From Reinekea marinisedimentorum (GTDB lineage Bacteria; Pseudomonadota; Gammaproteobacteria; Pseudomonadales; Natronospirillaceae), in NCBI RefSeq assembly GCF_004341165.1, contig NZ_SLZR01000001.1, forward strand, positions 417,730 to 481,729: 64,000 bases of DNA, written 5' to 3'. A program made the translations under genes and the position numbers. This document shows positions 53,001-62,205 of this stretch, in pieces. The notes beneath the pieces were generated by a model. The model was not told the DNA's origin, did not search any database, and saw only the letters and a list, made by a program, of their open reading frames with translations. Within the stretch, counting starts at the first letter, position 1. The number at the start of each line of letters is the position of its first letter.

Positions 53001-54185
53001 TTACCCCTTCAAGGAGCTGATGTATTGCTCCAGCTCGGTAAAAAACGGTTTTATATCGTTTAATCGGTTTACTTCATGCCGCTGGTTGCGAAAGCGCGGG
53101 GTTAAAAAGGCCGCAATTCTAAGCAGCTTTTGTTTATTGGAATAGTTACCTTTCATATAAATATACAGGCTGTCTAAATCGCCTAGTAACCAGCGTAAAC
53201 GTTGGTCTTTGTTGTATTCGTTGGTTGGAGCGACCTTTTCGCCTAAGTGTATGGCTGCTAGTTGGGCAGGGAAATCTACGCCGCTATCTATCGCCAGCTG
53301 TAAAGAGCCCCAAAAGCGGGTATTAATTTCCATGAGGTAGGCTGTGCCATCTTCGGCAATGCGAAATTCCACCATGGCCGCGCCATGCCAATTGACTGCC
53401 TTGAGCAGTCTGACTGTGAGTGCCTGAAGCTTTTTATCAATTGGTGCCGCCTGGCTAAGGACGCTAACACCCCCTTGAGGAGGCTTTTCGCGCAGGCGCG
53501 TATGTGCAAAAAACTGAACGGGTTTGCCTTTGTTGAACAGGCAGAACAGCCCGGCACCATGGCCCGGTATAAACTCTTGCAGCATAAATGAGTGTTGCTT
53601 CAGGTAAGTATCTGTCCTTAGGGTTGCCTTAAGGTCTTCCTGATTATTAATGATGCGAACAGTGGTAGTAATCCAGCCAGATTGGGTTGGAATTTTAGAA
53701 AGGCTTGGCTTTAAAACAATTGGGTATGCAAACTGTTCAATAGGTGGCAACTGGCTGCTGTTCTCAAAGAATGCGCTTACAGGAACCGGTAGGCCTGCGG
53801 CTTCTGCTGCTTGCACCAACTTACTCTTGTCGGCTAATTGCATTACGGTTTTGTGGTCTGCGAAGGGTAGAGGCAGGTTAGGTAGCTGCTGTGTTGCAGC
53901 CAGCAGGCATTGACTGGTAATTTCAGTAGTAGGAATGATCAGGTCGTAGTAGCTATCTTTGCAATGTTCTGCCACCCAGTGAACAAAGTCCTGGGGTTTA
54001 GTAGATGGATCAGGGTAGGTTATGTATTTATCAGAGTATTTGGAGGCGCCGGCTAAAGCGCGGGGCATCGTATCTGCGGTAATAATGCTGGCCTCTGAGT
54101 ATTGCCTGCCAAGTGAGCGGGTAACGGCTAGAGCGCTGCGCTGGTTGGCATCCATAACTAAAAACGATTTGGGTAGTGATTCCAT
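53001..54185 (-). CDS. ATP-grasp ligase
   Basis: A 394-residue ATP-dependent carboxylate-amine ligase-like enzyme. Segments include an N-terminal Rossmann-like region (SFLVMDANQRSALAVTRSLG), IVLKPSLSK (ATP lysine), QEFIPGHGAGLFCLFNKGK, and GAAMVEFRIAEDGTAYLMEINTRFWGSL with the Glu/Asn metal ligands (EIN). It may couple an amino acid or other amine to a carboxyl group of the uronic-acid-containing polymer; the substrate is not visible. The frame starts at ATG 54185. A candidate sigma-54 promoter stands upstream. Confidence 0.85.
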   Translation of the reverse strand: MESLPKSFLVMDANQRSALAVTRSLGRQYSEASIITADTMPRALAGASKYSDKYITYPDPSTKPQDFVHWVAEHCKDSYYDLIIPTTEITSQCLLAATQQLPNLPLPFADHKTVMQLADKSKLVQAAEAAGLPVPVSAFFENSSQLPPIEQFAYPIVLKPSLSKIPTQSGWITTTVRIINNQEDLKATLRTDTYLKQHSFMLQEFIPGHGAGLFCLFNKGKPVQFFAHTRLREKPPQGGVSVLSQAAPIDKKLQALTVRLLKAVNWHGAAMVEFRIAEDGTAYLMEINTRFWGSLQLAIDSGVDFPAQLAAIHLGEKVAPTNEYNKDQRLRWLLGDLDSLYIYMKGNYSNKQKLLRIAAFLTPRFRNQRHEVNRLNDIKPFFTELEQYISSLKG

Positions 54186-54294
54186 TCGGCCTATCTCTGA
54201 AAAACTGCTAGCCAGTTTACATCATCGGATTCGCCAATAGGAGGCAAAACGTAGCTTGGCAGCTGATGAAATGCAGGTGTTGGTATCGAAGTGT

Positions 54295-54309
54295 GCAATA
54301 AAAAAGCCA
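54295..54309 (-). promoter_or_regulatory. Candidate sigma-54 promoter of the ATP-grasp/deacetylase pair
   Basis: On the minus strand, TGGCTTTTTTATTGC holds TGGC and TTGC with seven bases between, the exact -24/-12 geometry. It is about 110 bases before the ATG at 54185. The weaker middle part makes it less sure than the element at 37246. Confidence 0.45.
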
Positions 54310-54428
54310 TTAGATTTTGGCTTAGGCTGAATGTTAAACTCTTGCTTTGAATTTGTACTGGACAACGGAATGACCAGACCGCGGCGTTTATCTCCTATCT
54401 TCCTCTTAATTTCATATCCAGGTGGCTT

Positions 54429-55421
54429 GTGAGGCTATACTATCTCGATCAGGTTCGAGCGATCGCTATTGTTATGGTTGTGATGATTCATGCCATTAGC
54501 TATACGAATGGTATCAGTGAAGCCCTGTTTACAGTAGTGCAGCAGCTTACTTTATCGGTAGCAGTGCCTATTTTTTTCTTGGTCGATGGTTACCTGTTTT
54601 GTTTGGGGAAAAGCCCCGATCAGAGAACAGAACGAAGCTTTAAACTGAAGGCCAATTTTAAGCGACTCGTCATACCTTGGATAAGTTTCACAGTCATATA
54701 CACCTTCTGCAGATATATATTTGAAGTTCTTGGTGTTGTTGAGGCTAATGTAATAAATGTTGCTGGGCTTTATGAGCTTTTCATGAAAATGCTCGGTGGT
54801 GTTTATTCGTCTCAGCTTTACTTCCTGCTGTCTTTGTTTATCGTCCGTCTTGCAGTTACTTCAATAGAGAGGTTGTACAATTTCTCCTCTGGGTTGTTGC
54901 TGTTATTCGCCGTTTCTTTAGCCATTGCCTATTCAGTGTTTAACACCGAGCTAAGCGTTATTAGGCTAACGCCGTTTGGCATTGATGCGCTTCAGAATTC
55001 TCTTTGGGGTGTTAGTTTTTTCATGCTGGGGATGTTTCTGGGGCTAGCAACTTTCGAGATCAAGCGCCTGATGCCCGTAGTTACCGCTGTTTTTTTGTGC
55101 TCTGCTTATGGTGTTTACCAATGGAATACAGATTTCATTGGCCTGATGTTTCAATACAGCTACATGCTGTTCCTATTTATTGGGTTTATGCATATTCCAA
55201 AAATTAATTGGTTAGCGAGCCTAGGTAAAAATACGATGGGTATCTATTTGCTGCATAGCCCAGTTCTGTTAAAACTGCTTGCCGTTGTTTTTGGTGCACT
55301 TGGGTTAAAAGGTATTTCAGGCTTTGCCGCACTTAGCCTGCTCACTTTGGCTACATCATGGATTGCAGCGGGTATTCTGGTTCGGCTCCCTCAGGGAAAA
55401 GCTATTTTGGGTAGTCGATAA
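54429..55421 (+). CDS. Membrane acyltransferase (acyltransferase 3 family)
   Basis: A 330-residue protein with about ten helices. The N-terminal signature YYLDQVRAIAIVMVVMIHAI (catalytic-type His in VMIHA) and VPIFFLVDGYL is that of the OafA/WecH acyltransferase-3 family, which O-acetylates or otherwise acylates surface sugars. It begins with GTG 54429. It stands before three glycosyltransferase-type genes on the same strand, so an O-acyl decoration of the exopolysaccharide is the simplest role. Confidence 0.88.
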   Translation: MRLYYLDQVRAIAIVMVVMIHAISYTNGISEALFTVVQQLTLSVAVPIFFLVDGYLFCLGKSPDQRTERSFKLKANFKRLVIPWISFTVIYTFCRYIFEVLGVVEANVINVAGLYELFMKMLGGVYSSQLYFLLSLFIVRLAVTSIERLYNFSSGLLLLFAVSLAIAYSVFNTELSVIRLTPFGIDALQNSLWGVSFFMLGMFLGLATFEIKRLMPVVTAVFLCSAYGVYQWNTDFIGLMFQYSYMLFLFIGFMHIPKINWLASLGKNTMGIYLLHSPVLLKLLAVVFGALGLKGISGFAALSLLTLATSWIAAGILVRLPQGKAILGSR

Positions 55422-55463
55422 CGGGGTTTCTTGCCTCATTGTTATATAAATGTTGTGGAAGAC

Positions 55464-56579
55464 ATGGCGAATAAGAAACCAACAGTTTTGCATGTAATAG
55501 ATACTACAGGGCCGGGAGGAGCTGAAACGGTTTTTCTTGACCTGGCAGAAAATATGGATCTGCAGGGGTACAATAAGCTTGCTTTAATTAAGGGCAGTGG
55601 CTGGGTGGAGCAGCAGCTTAAAAAAAGACAGATTCCTTATCTGGTTTTGAAGCCTTACGGTTTCTTATCGCTTCCCTATTATTTGCAGCTTTTTAGAATT
55701 ATCAAAAAATACAACGTTCAATACATTCAAGCGCACTTACTGGGTTCGGCTCTTAGCTGTTCTATTCTGCGTTTTCTATACAGGGTTCCAGTAGTAGCAA
55801 CCTTACATGGCCAAGTTGATGTAAACCCTAACGAGCGCTTTGTAGCAGTAAAGCGGTGGATACTGAAGGTAGGGCTAAGTAAAGTGGTGGCCGTTAGTGG
55901 CCAGCTAGCGAGCTATCTGGAGAGTCGAGGGCTGTTCAATGCTAGCCAATTGGAGGTTATCCACAACGGCATAAGCACTGATAGGTATACACGTGCCGCG
56001 GTTCGAAGCTTTCGCCTTGATCTAGGATTAAATGAAAGCACTAAGCTTATTGGAAGCGTCGGAAATATTCGCCCGGCAAAAGACTATAAAAATTTGATCG
56101 AAGCTGCTGCACTGGTGATTGAGCAAGAACCGGGTGTGCACTTTTTGATTGCAGGGCACTCAAAACAGCCATTGCAGGGCGAGCTGGATGCATTAGTTGC
56201 AAAATTACAACTCGGTAACAATGTTCACTTTTTAGGTTTCGTAGATGACACCCCGTCTTTTCTGGCCCAACTAGATGTTTTTGCTCTTTCCAGCAGTGCT
56301 GAGGGTTTTTCTATTGCGACACTGGAGGCCATGGCGGCAAATGTACCGGTAGTGGTTACAAAATGTGGTGGCCCTGAAGAAATTATCACCCCGGGAGTAG
56401 ATGGCATTATGGTGCCTGTTGGTAACCCCCGGGCATTATCCGAAGCTATAATTAGTGCACTGGCAGCACCTAATGAATTTGTAACCAGCGCCCATGAAAA
56501 AGTAGTACGGCAGTTCAGCATGCAGGCGATGGTAAGTAAGTATCTTGCTATTGCAGAAAAAGAGTTGGAGCAAATATAA
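55464..56579 (+). CDS. Glycosyltransferase family 4
   Basis: A 371-residue GT-B enzyme. N-terminal GPGGAETVFLDLAENM with VLHVIDT, a central IHNGISTDRYT, SVGNIRPAKDYKNLIEAA and C-terminal SSAEGFSIATLEAMAANVPVV/GGPEEII donor-binding region with the EGF...E retaining-GT4 pattern. It adds a sugar to the lipid-linked repeat unit in the cytoplasm. ATG at 55464 has GGAAG before it; an upstream TTG at 55431 is less likely. It is followed two bases later by the phosphatase gene. Confidence 0.9.
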   Translation: MANKKPTVLHVIDTTGPGGAETVFLDLAENMDLQGYNKLALIKGSGWVEQQLKKRQIPYLVLKPYGFLSLPYYLQLFRIIKKYNVQYIQAHLLGSALSCSILRFLYRVPVVATLHGQVDVNPNERFVAVKRWILKVGLSKVVAVSGQLASYLESRGLFNASQLEVIHNGISTDRYTRAAVRSFRLDLGLNESTKLIGSVGNIRPAKDYKNLIEAAALVIEQEPGVHFLIAGHSKQPLQGELDALVAKLQLGNNVHFLGFVDDTPSFLAQLDVFALSSSAEGFSIATLEAMAANVPVVVTKCGGPEEIITPGVDGIMVPVGNPRALSEAIISALAAPNEFVTSAHEKVVRQFSMQAMVSKYLAIAEKELEQI

Positions 56580-56581
56580 CT

Positions 56582-57136
56582 ATGTGGTGCCCGGCTTTTT
56601 TAGAACGGTATATTAATAACAATTATGGATCAAAGCGTGGTTTACTGAAGGCTTTCAAGCATAACCTTCTGTTCCGCTTAGGCTTTTATAAGCGATATTC
56701 CATTCAGAGCCTTAATTTTAAACCTCGTCGTTATGTGTTTGTTTGTGCCGGTAATATTTGCCGTAGCCCGTTAGCTGAGGGTGTGGCAAAAAAGCTAGGG
56801 GTAAATACCGCGTCTTTTGGCCTGGATACGCGTGGAGGGGACCCGGCAGATCCGCGAGCCATTGCATATGCAGAGACTATCGGTATAAATCTGAAGACAC
56901 ACGTTACAACAAGAATGGGCGAATTTAAGCCAGAGCGTGGCGATGTCATTATCGTTATGGAGCCAAAGCACATAGAAATGTATCAGGCCTTACAGCCTGA
57001 TGCTCCAATTGTATTGCTCGGGTTGATCGGCAGTAAGCCTTACATTCAAGACCCTTATTCCTGCAACCCGCTGTTCTTTGAAAAATGCGAACAGCAAGTA
57101 GCAGCTTTTACAAGTAAAGTGGTGAATCGTGGCTAA
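56582..57136 (+). CDS. Low-molecular-weight protein tyrosine phosphatase-like, N-terminally extended
   Basis: Wzb/Etp-type phosphatase of 184 residues. The P-loop CAGNICRSP (Cys55, Arg61) and the general acid Asp157 in QDPYSCN are intact. About 50 residues precede the domain (residues 1-49), with a basic helix GLLKAFKHNLLFRLGFYKRY, which may hold it near the membrane. In polysaccharide loci this enzyme reverses BY-kinase autophosphorylation. The kinase homologue in this locus (44518) appears inactive, so the substrate is uncertain. It overlaps the next gene by eight bases. Confidence 0.88.
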   Translation: MWCPAFLERYINNNYGSKRGLLKAFKHNLLFRLGFYKRYSIQSLNFKPRRYVFVCAGNICRSPLAEGVAKKLGVNTASFGLDTRGGDPADPRAIAYAETIGINLKTHVTTRMGEFKPERGDVIIVMEPKHIEMYQALQPDAPIVLLGLIGSKPYIQDPYSCNPLFFEKCEQQVAAFTSKVVNRG

Positions 57137-58445
57137 GGTGAAACCAGAAGATTTTAAAGTAGAAGATTTCTATTTCTTTAAAATTAAGAAAATGTGGGCG
57201 TTCTTCTGGAGTGAGCACCCCGCCTTTTGGGCAATTTGCGGCTTTCTTTTCTTTGAATACTTCCGCCCACAGGCCATTTATACAGCGATAGATTTTATAC
57301 CCTGGTCTCAGTTGTTCTTGGCATTATCGCTTGGCTTTAGCTTTGTGGATAAAAAGAGTAAGCTCAGGTGGAGCCTTACTCATACTCTAATTGTTCTATT
57401 TACCATTCAAATATATATATCTTTCATCTTTGCATATAACCCTGATGTTTCTTGGTCCAAGAATATTCAGTTCCTTCAATGGGTAGTTGTATTCTTTTTA
57501 GTTACAACCATTGTGCAAACGCGAGAGCGTTTTTACGTGTTTTTAATGATTCTGTTCATTTGTTCTCTGAAGATATCTATAGGAACCAGTAGAACGTATG
57601 CCATGAGAGGATTTAGTTTTACAAAATGGGGCTTAATGGGGCCTTCAGGTTACTTTCAGAATTCTGGCGAACTATCTATTCAAATGCTGGTGCTTGTTGC
57701 ATTGGGCATCTGTTTAATTATGCGAATGTGGCCGTATTCGGGTCGACTGGAAAAGCTGTTGCTTGTACTAGGTGTAGTAACCCCAGTTTTAACCATTATT
57801 GGGGCCAGTAGTCGTGGAAGTCAGCTAGCTTTGGCATTACTGTTAGCTGTCTTTTTTTATAAAAAGGTATTTCGCCCTAAGGTTCTTGTAGCCGCTATTT
57901 TGGTTGTGGTGGCAATTAATTACGTTCTTCCGGAAGAGCAGAAAGATCGATTCAGGTCTATGGGTGATGATACTACCTCTACACAGCGTATTCTGTACTG
58001 GAAAAATGGCTGGGAAATGATGAAAGACTATCCATTTACGGGCGTCGGTTTTTTCAATTTTCCGGTCTATTTCACTGATTTTTACCCTCAGGATATTCTT
58101 TTCAGAAACCATCAAGGTAGGCTGCGGGCAGAGCTACCCCATAACATCTTTATTCAGGTGGGTACGGATGCTGGTTTTCCTGCTCTGCTCTGGTTCATTC
58201 TATTGCCATTGAGTGTATTGAGGTTTAGGGGTAAAAGTGAGATAGATCACAGTATACATCGTGGGCTTCTCATGGGGATTTTGGGGTTTTGCGTAGCCGG
58301 GCAGTTTGTAAGCGTTGCCTATTACCCCTTTATGTGGGTTTCGGTTTCCATGCTGGCTGCCTTGAGAACTACGCATAAAATTAGCAAGTCACAGCCTGCT
58401 TTAGAGTCAAATACGGTAGAAGATGCTCAAGGAAGAAATATATGA
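57129..58445 (+). CDS. O-antigen ligase/polymerase-like membrane protein, exosortase A-associated
   Basis: A 438-residue protein with about twelve helices. The Wzy/WaaL-like loop is present: IGASSRGSQLALAL, RILYWKNGWEMMKDYPFTGVGFFNF, then HNIFIQVGTDAGFPALL in pieces. The beginning EHPAFWAICGFLFFEYFRPQAIYT is characteristic of the putative O-glycosylation ligase of XrtA loci. It would polymerise or ligate the repeat units at the periplasmic side. GTG start within the end of the phosphatase gene; its TGA overlaps the next ATG (ATGA). Confidence 0.87.
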   Translation: MAKVKPEDFKVEDFYFFKIKKMWAFFWSEHPAFWAICGFLFFEYFRPQAIYTAIDFIPWSQLFLALSLGFSFVDKKSKLRWSLTHTLIVLFTIQIYISFIFAYNPDVSWSKNIQFLQWVVVFFLVTTIVQTRERFYVFLMILFICSLKISIGTSRTYAMRGFSFTKWGLMGPSGYFQNSGELSIQMLVLVALGICLIMRMWPYSGRLEKLLLVLGVVTPVLTIIGASSRGSQLALALLLAVFFYKKVFRPKVLVAAILVVVAINYVLPEEQKDRFRSMGDDTTSTQRILYWKNGWEMMKDYPFTGVGFFNFPVYFTDFYPQDILFRNHQGRLRAELPHNIFIQVGTDAGFPALLWFILLPLSVLRFRGKSEIDHSIHRGLLMGILGFCVAGQFVSVAYYPFMWVSVSMLAALRTTHKISKSQPALESNTVEDAQGRNI

Positions 58446-59686
58446 AGGTGCTCTGGTTAAGCCACTTCTCACCTTTCCCTCCTAAAGGGGGAGCGCAACA
58501 GCGTGCCTACAATATGCTTGTGCAAGCTGCTAGTGAACACAATATAGACTTTATATCTTTAGCCTCCCATGCACTTCTTGAAGAGAAATTCCAAACAGTT
58601 AAGCAGGGCCTAAAAGTAACCAATGAAGCACTGTCTAAGCATGTAAATGTTAAGGCACTCGTTGTATTTGGCGGCGCAGATTATGCCAAAAATAAAATTA
58701 GGTGCGCACTGCAGGCATTGTTTTCTGCTAAAACTTACGATGAAGTCTATTACAACCATCCTGAATTTGTACGCGCAATAGAGAGCGCCATTGAATTAGA
58801 AAAATACGATGCAGTGTATGTAGATACTATTAGCTTAATGCCATTGCTAAAAGGCATTACTACACCGGTCATTTTGAACCACCATAATATTGAATCTTTA
58901 ATGTTAGTACGCAGGGCAGAACAGGAAGGCAATATACTGAAGAAGTTTTTGTTCCGCTGGGAAGCAATAAAGATGAAATGGCTGGAAAAGAGATACGCCG
59001 ACAAAGTCACAGTCAATGTTACTTGCTCCAAGCTGGATTCCGAAAGGTTGAATAGTATTGTGCCATGCAATACTCATTGTATACCTAATGGTGTAGATAC
59101 TAATTATTTTAAGCGTAAACAGGAATATAAGCCTGAGAATACAAGTGGCTTAGTGTTTATAGGCGACCTCACCTGGTACCCCAATGTAGATGCGGTTAGT
59201 TGGCTTGCAACAGATATCTACCCTGCAATTGAGCAGGCACTAGGGGGCGTTGATCTTAACGTTATTGGCAAAGGTAGTGTGCCGGCTTTAGATGAGTTGG
59301 CAGGTAAAAGAGCTAATGTGACTGCACATGGCTTTGTAGATGATATTTTCCCGTTCATGGAAAACGCAGCGGCCTACGTTTGCCCAATACGAGATGGTGG
59401 CGGTACTAAGTTGAAAGTGCTGGATGCTCTGGCAATGGGAATTCCTTTAATTGCACACCCTATTGCTTGTGAAGGTATTGATGTGGAAGACGGTGTTAAT
59501 GTTTTGTTTGCACGCACGCCAATGGAGTTTGCGACTAAGTTAAAGTTATTGTTAGCGGATAAGAATTTGAGCGAATCTCTTTCTGTAGAGGGTCAAAAAC
59601 TTATTGAATACAAATACAGTTACAGCAAAATTGGAAAGGTGTTTAACCTGGTTATAGCATCAACACAGAGTACGAATTTTAACTAA
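58442..59686 (+). CDS. Glycosyltransferase family 4, second
   Basis: A 414-residue GT-B enzyme. MKVLWLSHFSPFPPKGGAQQR is the usual N-terminal acceptor region; CIPNGVDTNYF, GLVFIGDLTWYPNVDAV, and PIRDGGGTKLKVLDALAMGIPLIA carry the donor site. The last motif resembles that of the XrtA-associated Stp1 family, but the assignment to a subfamily is tentative. The ATGA overlap with the upstream ligase shows coupling. Codon use is A+T-rich. Confidence 0.88.
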   Translation: MKVLWLSHFSPFPPKGGAQQRAYNMLVQAASEHNIDFISLASHALLEEKFQTVKQGLKVTNEALSKHVNVKALVVFGGADYAKNKIRCALQALFSAKTYDEVYYNHPEFVRAIESAIELEKYDAVYVDTISLMPLLKGITTPVILNHHNIESLMLVRRAEQEGNILKKFLFRWEAIKMKWLEKRYADKVTVNVTCSKLDSERLNSIVPCNTHCIPNGVDTNYFKRKQEYKPENTSGLVFIGDLTWYPNVDAVSWLATDIYPAIEQALGGVDLNVIGKGSVPALDELAGKRANVTAHGFVDDIFPFMENAAAYVCPIRDGGGTKLKVLDALAMGIPLIAHPIACEGIDVEDGVNVLFARTPMEFATKLKLLLADKNLSESLSVEGQKLIEYKYSYSKIGKVFNLVIASTQSTNFN

Positions 59687-59707
59687 CTTCAGCGCGGTAA
59701 TATCGTA

Positions 59708-60682
59708 ATGCATAGCTATTCTGTTTCAGTCGTCATCCCCGCATACAATGAAGAGCGTTATCTTTCTAGTTGCCTGGATTCAATTACGCAACAAAAGCTG
59801 AGTAGTCAAATAGCAAATTATGAAGTTGTTGTTGTAGATAATGGGTCAACTGACAAAACCTTGCAGATTGCGAAGCAATACCCGGTGAAGGTTCTTAGCA
59901 GCAAAGCAAAATATGTAGGCGGAGTAAGAAACGATGGTGTTAAAGCGACTAGCGGCGATGTCTTGGTGTTTCTAGACTCTGACTGTGTTGCAGATGAGGG
60001 CTGGGTGAGCCGTTGCTTGGAATTACTCGTTAAAAAAAACTTATCAGCGATCGGTGGCTACTATAATTTACGTCAAAACCCATCTTTTTTTGAACGGTAC
60101 TGGATACTTAATGATGGGAATAGTGGAGAGAATGAATCTTTGCTGGTTGGTGGCTGTATAGTTACCTGGCGCAAAGAGTTCAATCAGGTCGGAGGATTCC
60201 CAGATTACTTAACTGCTGGAGAAGATAGCGCATATACTAAGCTGATGCAGGGTAGGAATGGCTGTAAGGTTGATCCATCCTTGAATGTTGTGCATTTAGG
60301 CTACCCTGATACCTTTAGGAGCTTTGCGTCTAGGCAGGTTTGGCAGAGTTCAAGCTATATTCAGAACTTAAGGTCGTCCATTAGAGAAACAGTGTTTTTG
60401 CTTCTACTCGCGCACATCTTTATAGGCATTGCCTTCATTGTTTTATTACTAGTTACTTCCTGGCTTTCTGTTCTTGCTATTATTGCTTGGCTAACATTAC
60501 CTGTTGTATTTTCGTTTAAGCGGATTTATAGGGCATCCTATAGAGCAAGTAGTCATATAGAATATATTAAAATCTACTGTGTTGATCTTCTGTATATTGT
60601 ATCTCGTGATATAGGCGTTATTAAGTCATCGTTTATGATGATTTTTAATCAAGGCATAAGTAAGTCCAGGGTCAAAGACTAG
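59708..60682 (+). CDS. Glycosyltransferase family 2
   Basis: A 324-residue GT-A enzyme. SVVIPAYNEERYLSSCLDSI, VVVDNGSTDKT, VGGVRNDGVKA, LVFLDSDCVADEGW (DXD) and GGFPDYLTAGEDSAYTKLM (ED acid motif) are all visible. Two hydrophobic helices near the C-terminus (LLLLAHIFIGIAFIVLLLV and SVLAIIAWLTLPVVF) suggest membrane association. It probably adds one sugar to the repeat unit. Gap of 21 bases from the gene before and 12 bases to the next. Confidence 0.9.
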   Translation: MHSYSVSVVIPAYNEERYLSSCLDSITQQKLSSQIANYEVVVVDNGSTDKTLQIAKQYPVKVLSSKAKYVGGVRNDGVKATSGDVLVFLDSDCVADEGWVSRCLELLVKKNLSAIGGYYNLRQNPSFFERYWILNDGNSGENESLLVGGCIVTWRKEFNQVGGFPDYLTAGEDSAYTKLMQGRNGCKVDPSLNVVHLGYPDTFRSFASRQVWQSSSYIQNLRSSIRETVFLLLLAHIFIGIAFIVLLLVTSWLSVLAIIAWLTLPVVFSFKRIYRASYRASSHIEYIKIYCVDLLYIVSRDIGVIKSSFMMIFNQGISKSRVKD

Positions 60683-60694
60683 AGGTTGGTCTAA

Positions 60695-62014
60695 ATGAGT
60701 AATTTCTATAAAAGCCTTCCGTATTGGCTGCAGAATGTTTTAGTGACTGGCTATGGCTACAAGCAGTCAAGAATTAGATATCACACTCGCCTACCTAGTG
60801 ACTACTTTGCAAGCCAGAAAGAGCTCTCATCAACAGAAAGTAATGAATGTCGAAATGAGGCTTTAAAGAGCCTTTTAACATATGCGGTAAGGCACGTTCC
60901 TTTCTACCGAAAACTATATCAAGGAAATAAGTTCTCCATTGACAAGATTGTTGCCAGTGACTTGCCAAATATCCTGCCCGTAATAAACAAAAAAATAGTC
61001 CGTGACAATTTGGAAAGCTTCATTTCTGACGAATATCGCAAAAAGGATCTACTTGCCCACCATACTAGCGGTACAACAGGGTCACCTGGAACCTACTTTT
61101 GTACCAAACAGGAACGTGCCGTAAATTTCGATCAGTTCCGGAGTATCTTGCTAAAAAACGGATGTGACTATCGAGACAAAAGCGCTACGTTTGCAGGTAG
61201 AATGGTTGGTGGCAATAAACAGCATCAAATTGGTAATATAGACTGTTATAATAAGACACTCTATCTTTCCAGCTATGGGATAAATTCTAGAACGGTAGCT
61301 CATTATATCAATTGGCTAAATAGGTATCAGCCAAAGTATATTGATAGTTACCCATCTTCTTTATATTCATTGGTCGTTTTGGCCAAAGAAGCCGGTGTGA
61401 AACTCAATTTTAGCCCTCAATTTATTGTTACTTCTTCAGAAACACTTAGTCCAGAACATCGACTAGTAATAGCTGATTTCTTTGACACAAAATTAATTGA
61501 CCATTATGGAAGTACTGAAATGGTTTTCAATTGCTGGTCAGATGGAAGTGATTATTACCATTTCGATGAAACTTATGTTCCAGAATTCTTGAATCGGACC
61601 GGTGATGTTGCAGAGCTAGTTGCCACGCCGTTATTTTTAAAGGCAATGCCGCTAATTCGATACACCACGGGCGACAAGGTTGTAGTGAGCCGTGATGGGC
61701 ACATAACTGAGTTCATAGGCCGAATGGATGATGTCTTAATTACGCCGTCAGGAAATCGCATAGGGCGGTTAGATCCCATTTTCAAAGGATTAGCGGGTAT
61801 CCGAGAGGCTCAGATTGAACAGGTAGCTAAAGACTCGGTCGTAATACGTGTGGTTAAGGGTGTTGGCTTTAATCTGGCTGAAGAGTTGCGATTAATAGAG
61901 AACTTGTCTGCGCGTTTGAATAATGAAATGGCAGTCAATGTCGAATATATAGAAAGTATCAAGCGCACATCGAATGGGAAATTTAAGGCTGTGATTGGCC
62001 TAAAGCCTAGCTAG
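60695..62014 (+). CDS. CapK/PaaK-like adenylate-forming enzyme
   Basis: A 439-residue ANL-superfamily protein related to CapK and phenylacetate-CoA ligase. AMP-binding motifs: HHTSGTTGSPGTYF (P-loop), DHYGSTEMVF, and RYTTGDKVVV, EFIGRMDDVLI near the C-terminus. It would activate a carboxylic acid for attachment to the polysaccharide or lipid carrier; the acid is not known. GAGGTT precedes the ATG. It is the last biosynthetic gene of the plus-strand run before the secreted beta-helix protein. Confidence 0.87.
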   Translation: MSNFYKSLPYWLQNVLVTGYGYKQSRIRYHTRLPSDYFASQKELSSTESNECRNEALKSLLTYAVRHVPFYRKLYQGNKFSIDKIVASDLPNILPVINKKIVRDNLESFISDEYRKKDLLAHHTSGTTGSPGTYFCTKQERAVNFDQFRSILLKNGCDYRDKSATFAGRMVGGNKQHQIGNIDCYNKTLYLSSYGINSRTVAHYINWLNRYQPKYIDSYPSSLYSLVVLAKEAGVKLNFSPQFIVTSSETLSPEHRLVIADFFDTKLIDHYGSTEMVFNCWSDGSDYYHFDETYVPEFLNRTGDVAELVATPLFLKAMPLIRYTTGDKVVVSRDGHITEFIGRMDDVLITPSGNRIGRLDPIFKGLAGIREAQIEQVAKDSVVIRVVKGVGFNLAEELRLIENLSARLNNEMAVNVEYIESIKRTSNGKFKAVIGLKPS

Positions 62015-62205
62015 CCGAGTAGAGACAAAATATTGTCAGAACGTTATCCGGCTGATGTGTAGTCGTCAATAGTTAGCGTTGATAAGCTGCTACCGTTAAG
62101 GTTGTCACATCTTTTGAAATAGATCAGTGTTTGTAGTGGTAATGAGAGAAAACTGAAATATAGTAGTTTCTATGTTTTAGGCCATAAGGCTAGCGGAGTA
62201 GTAAT

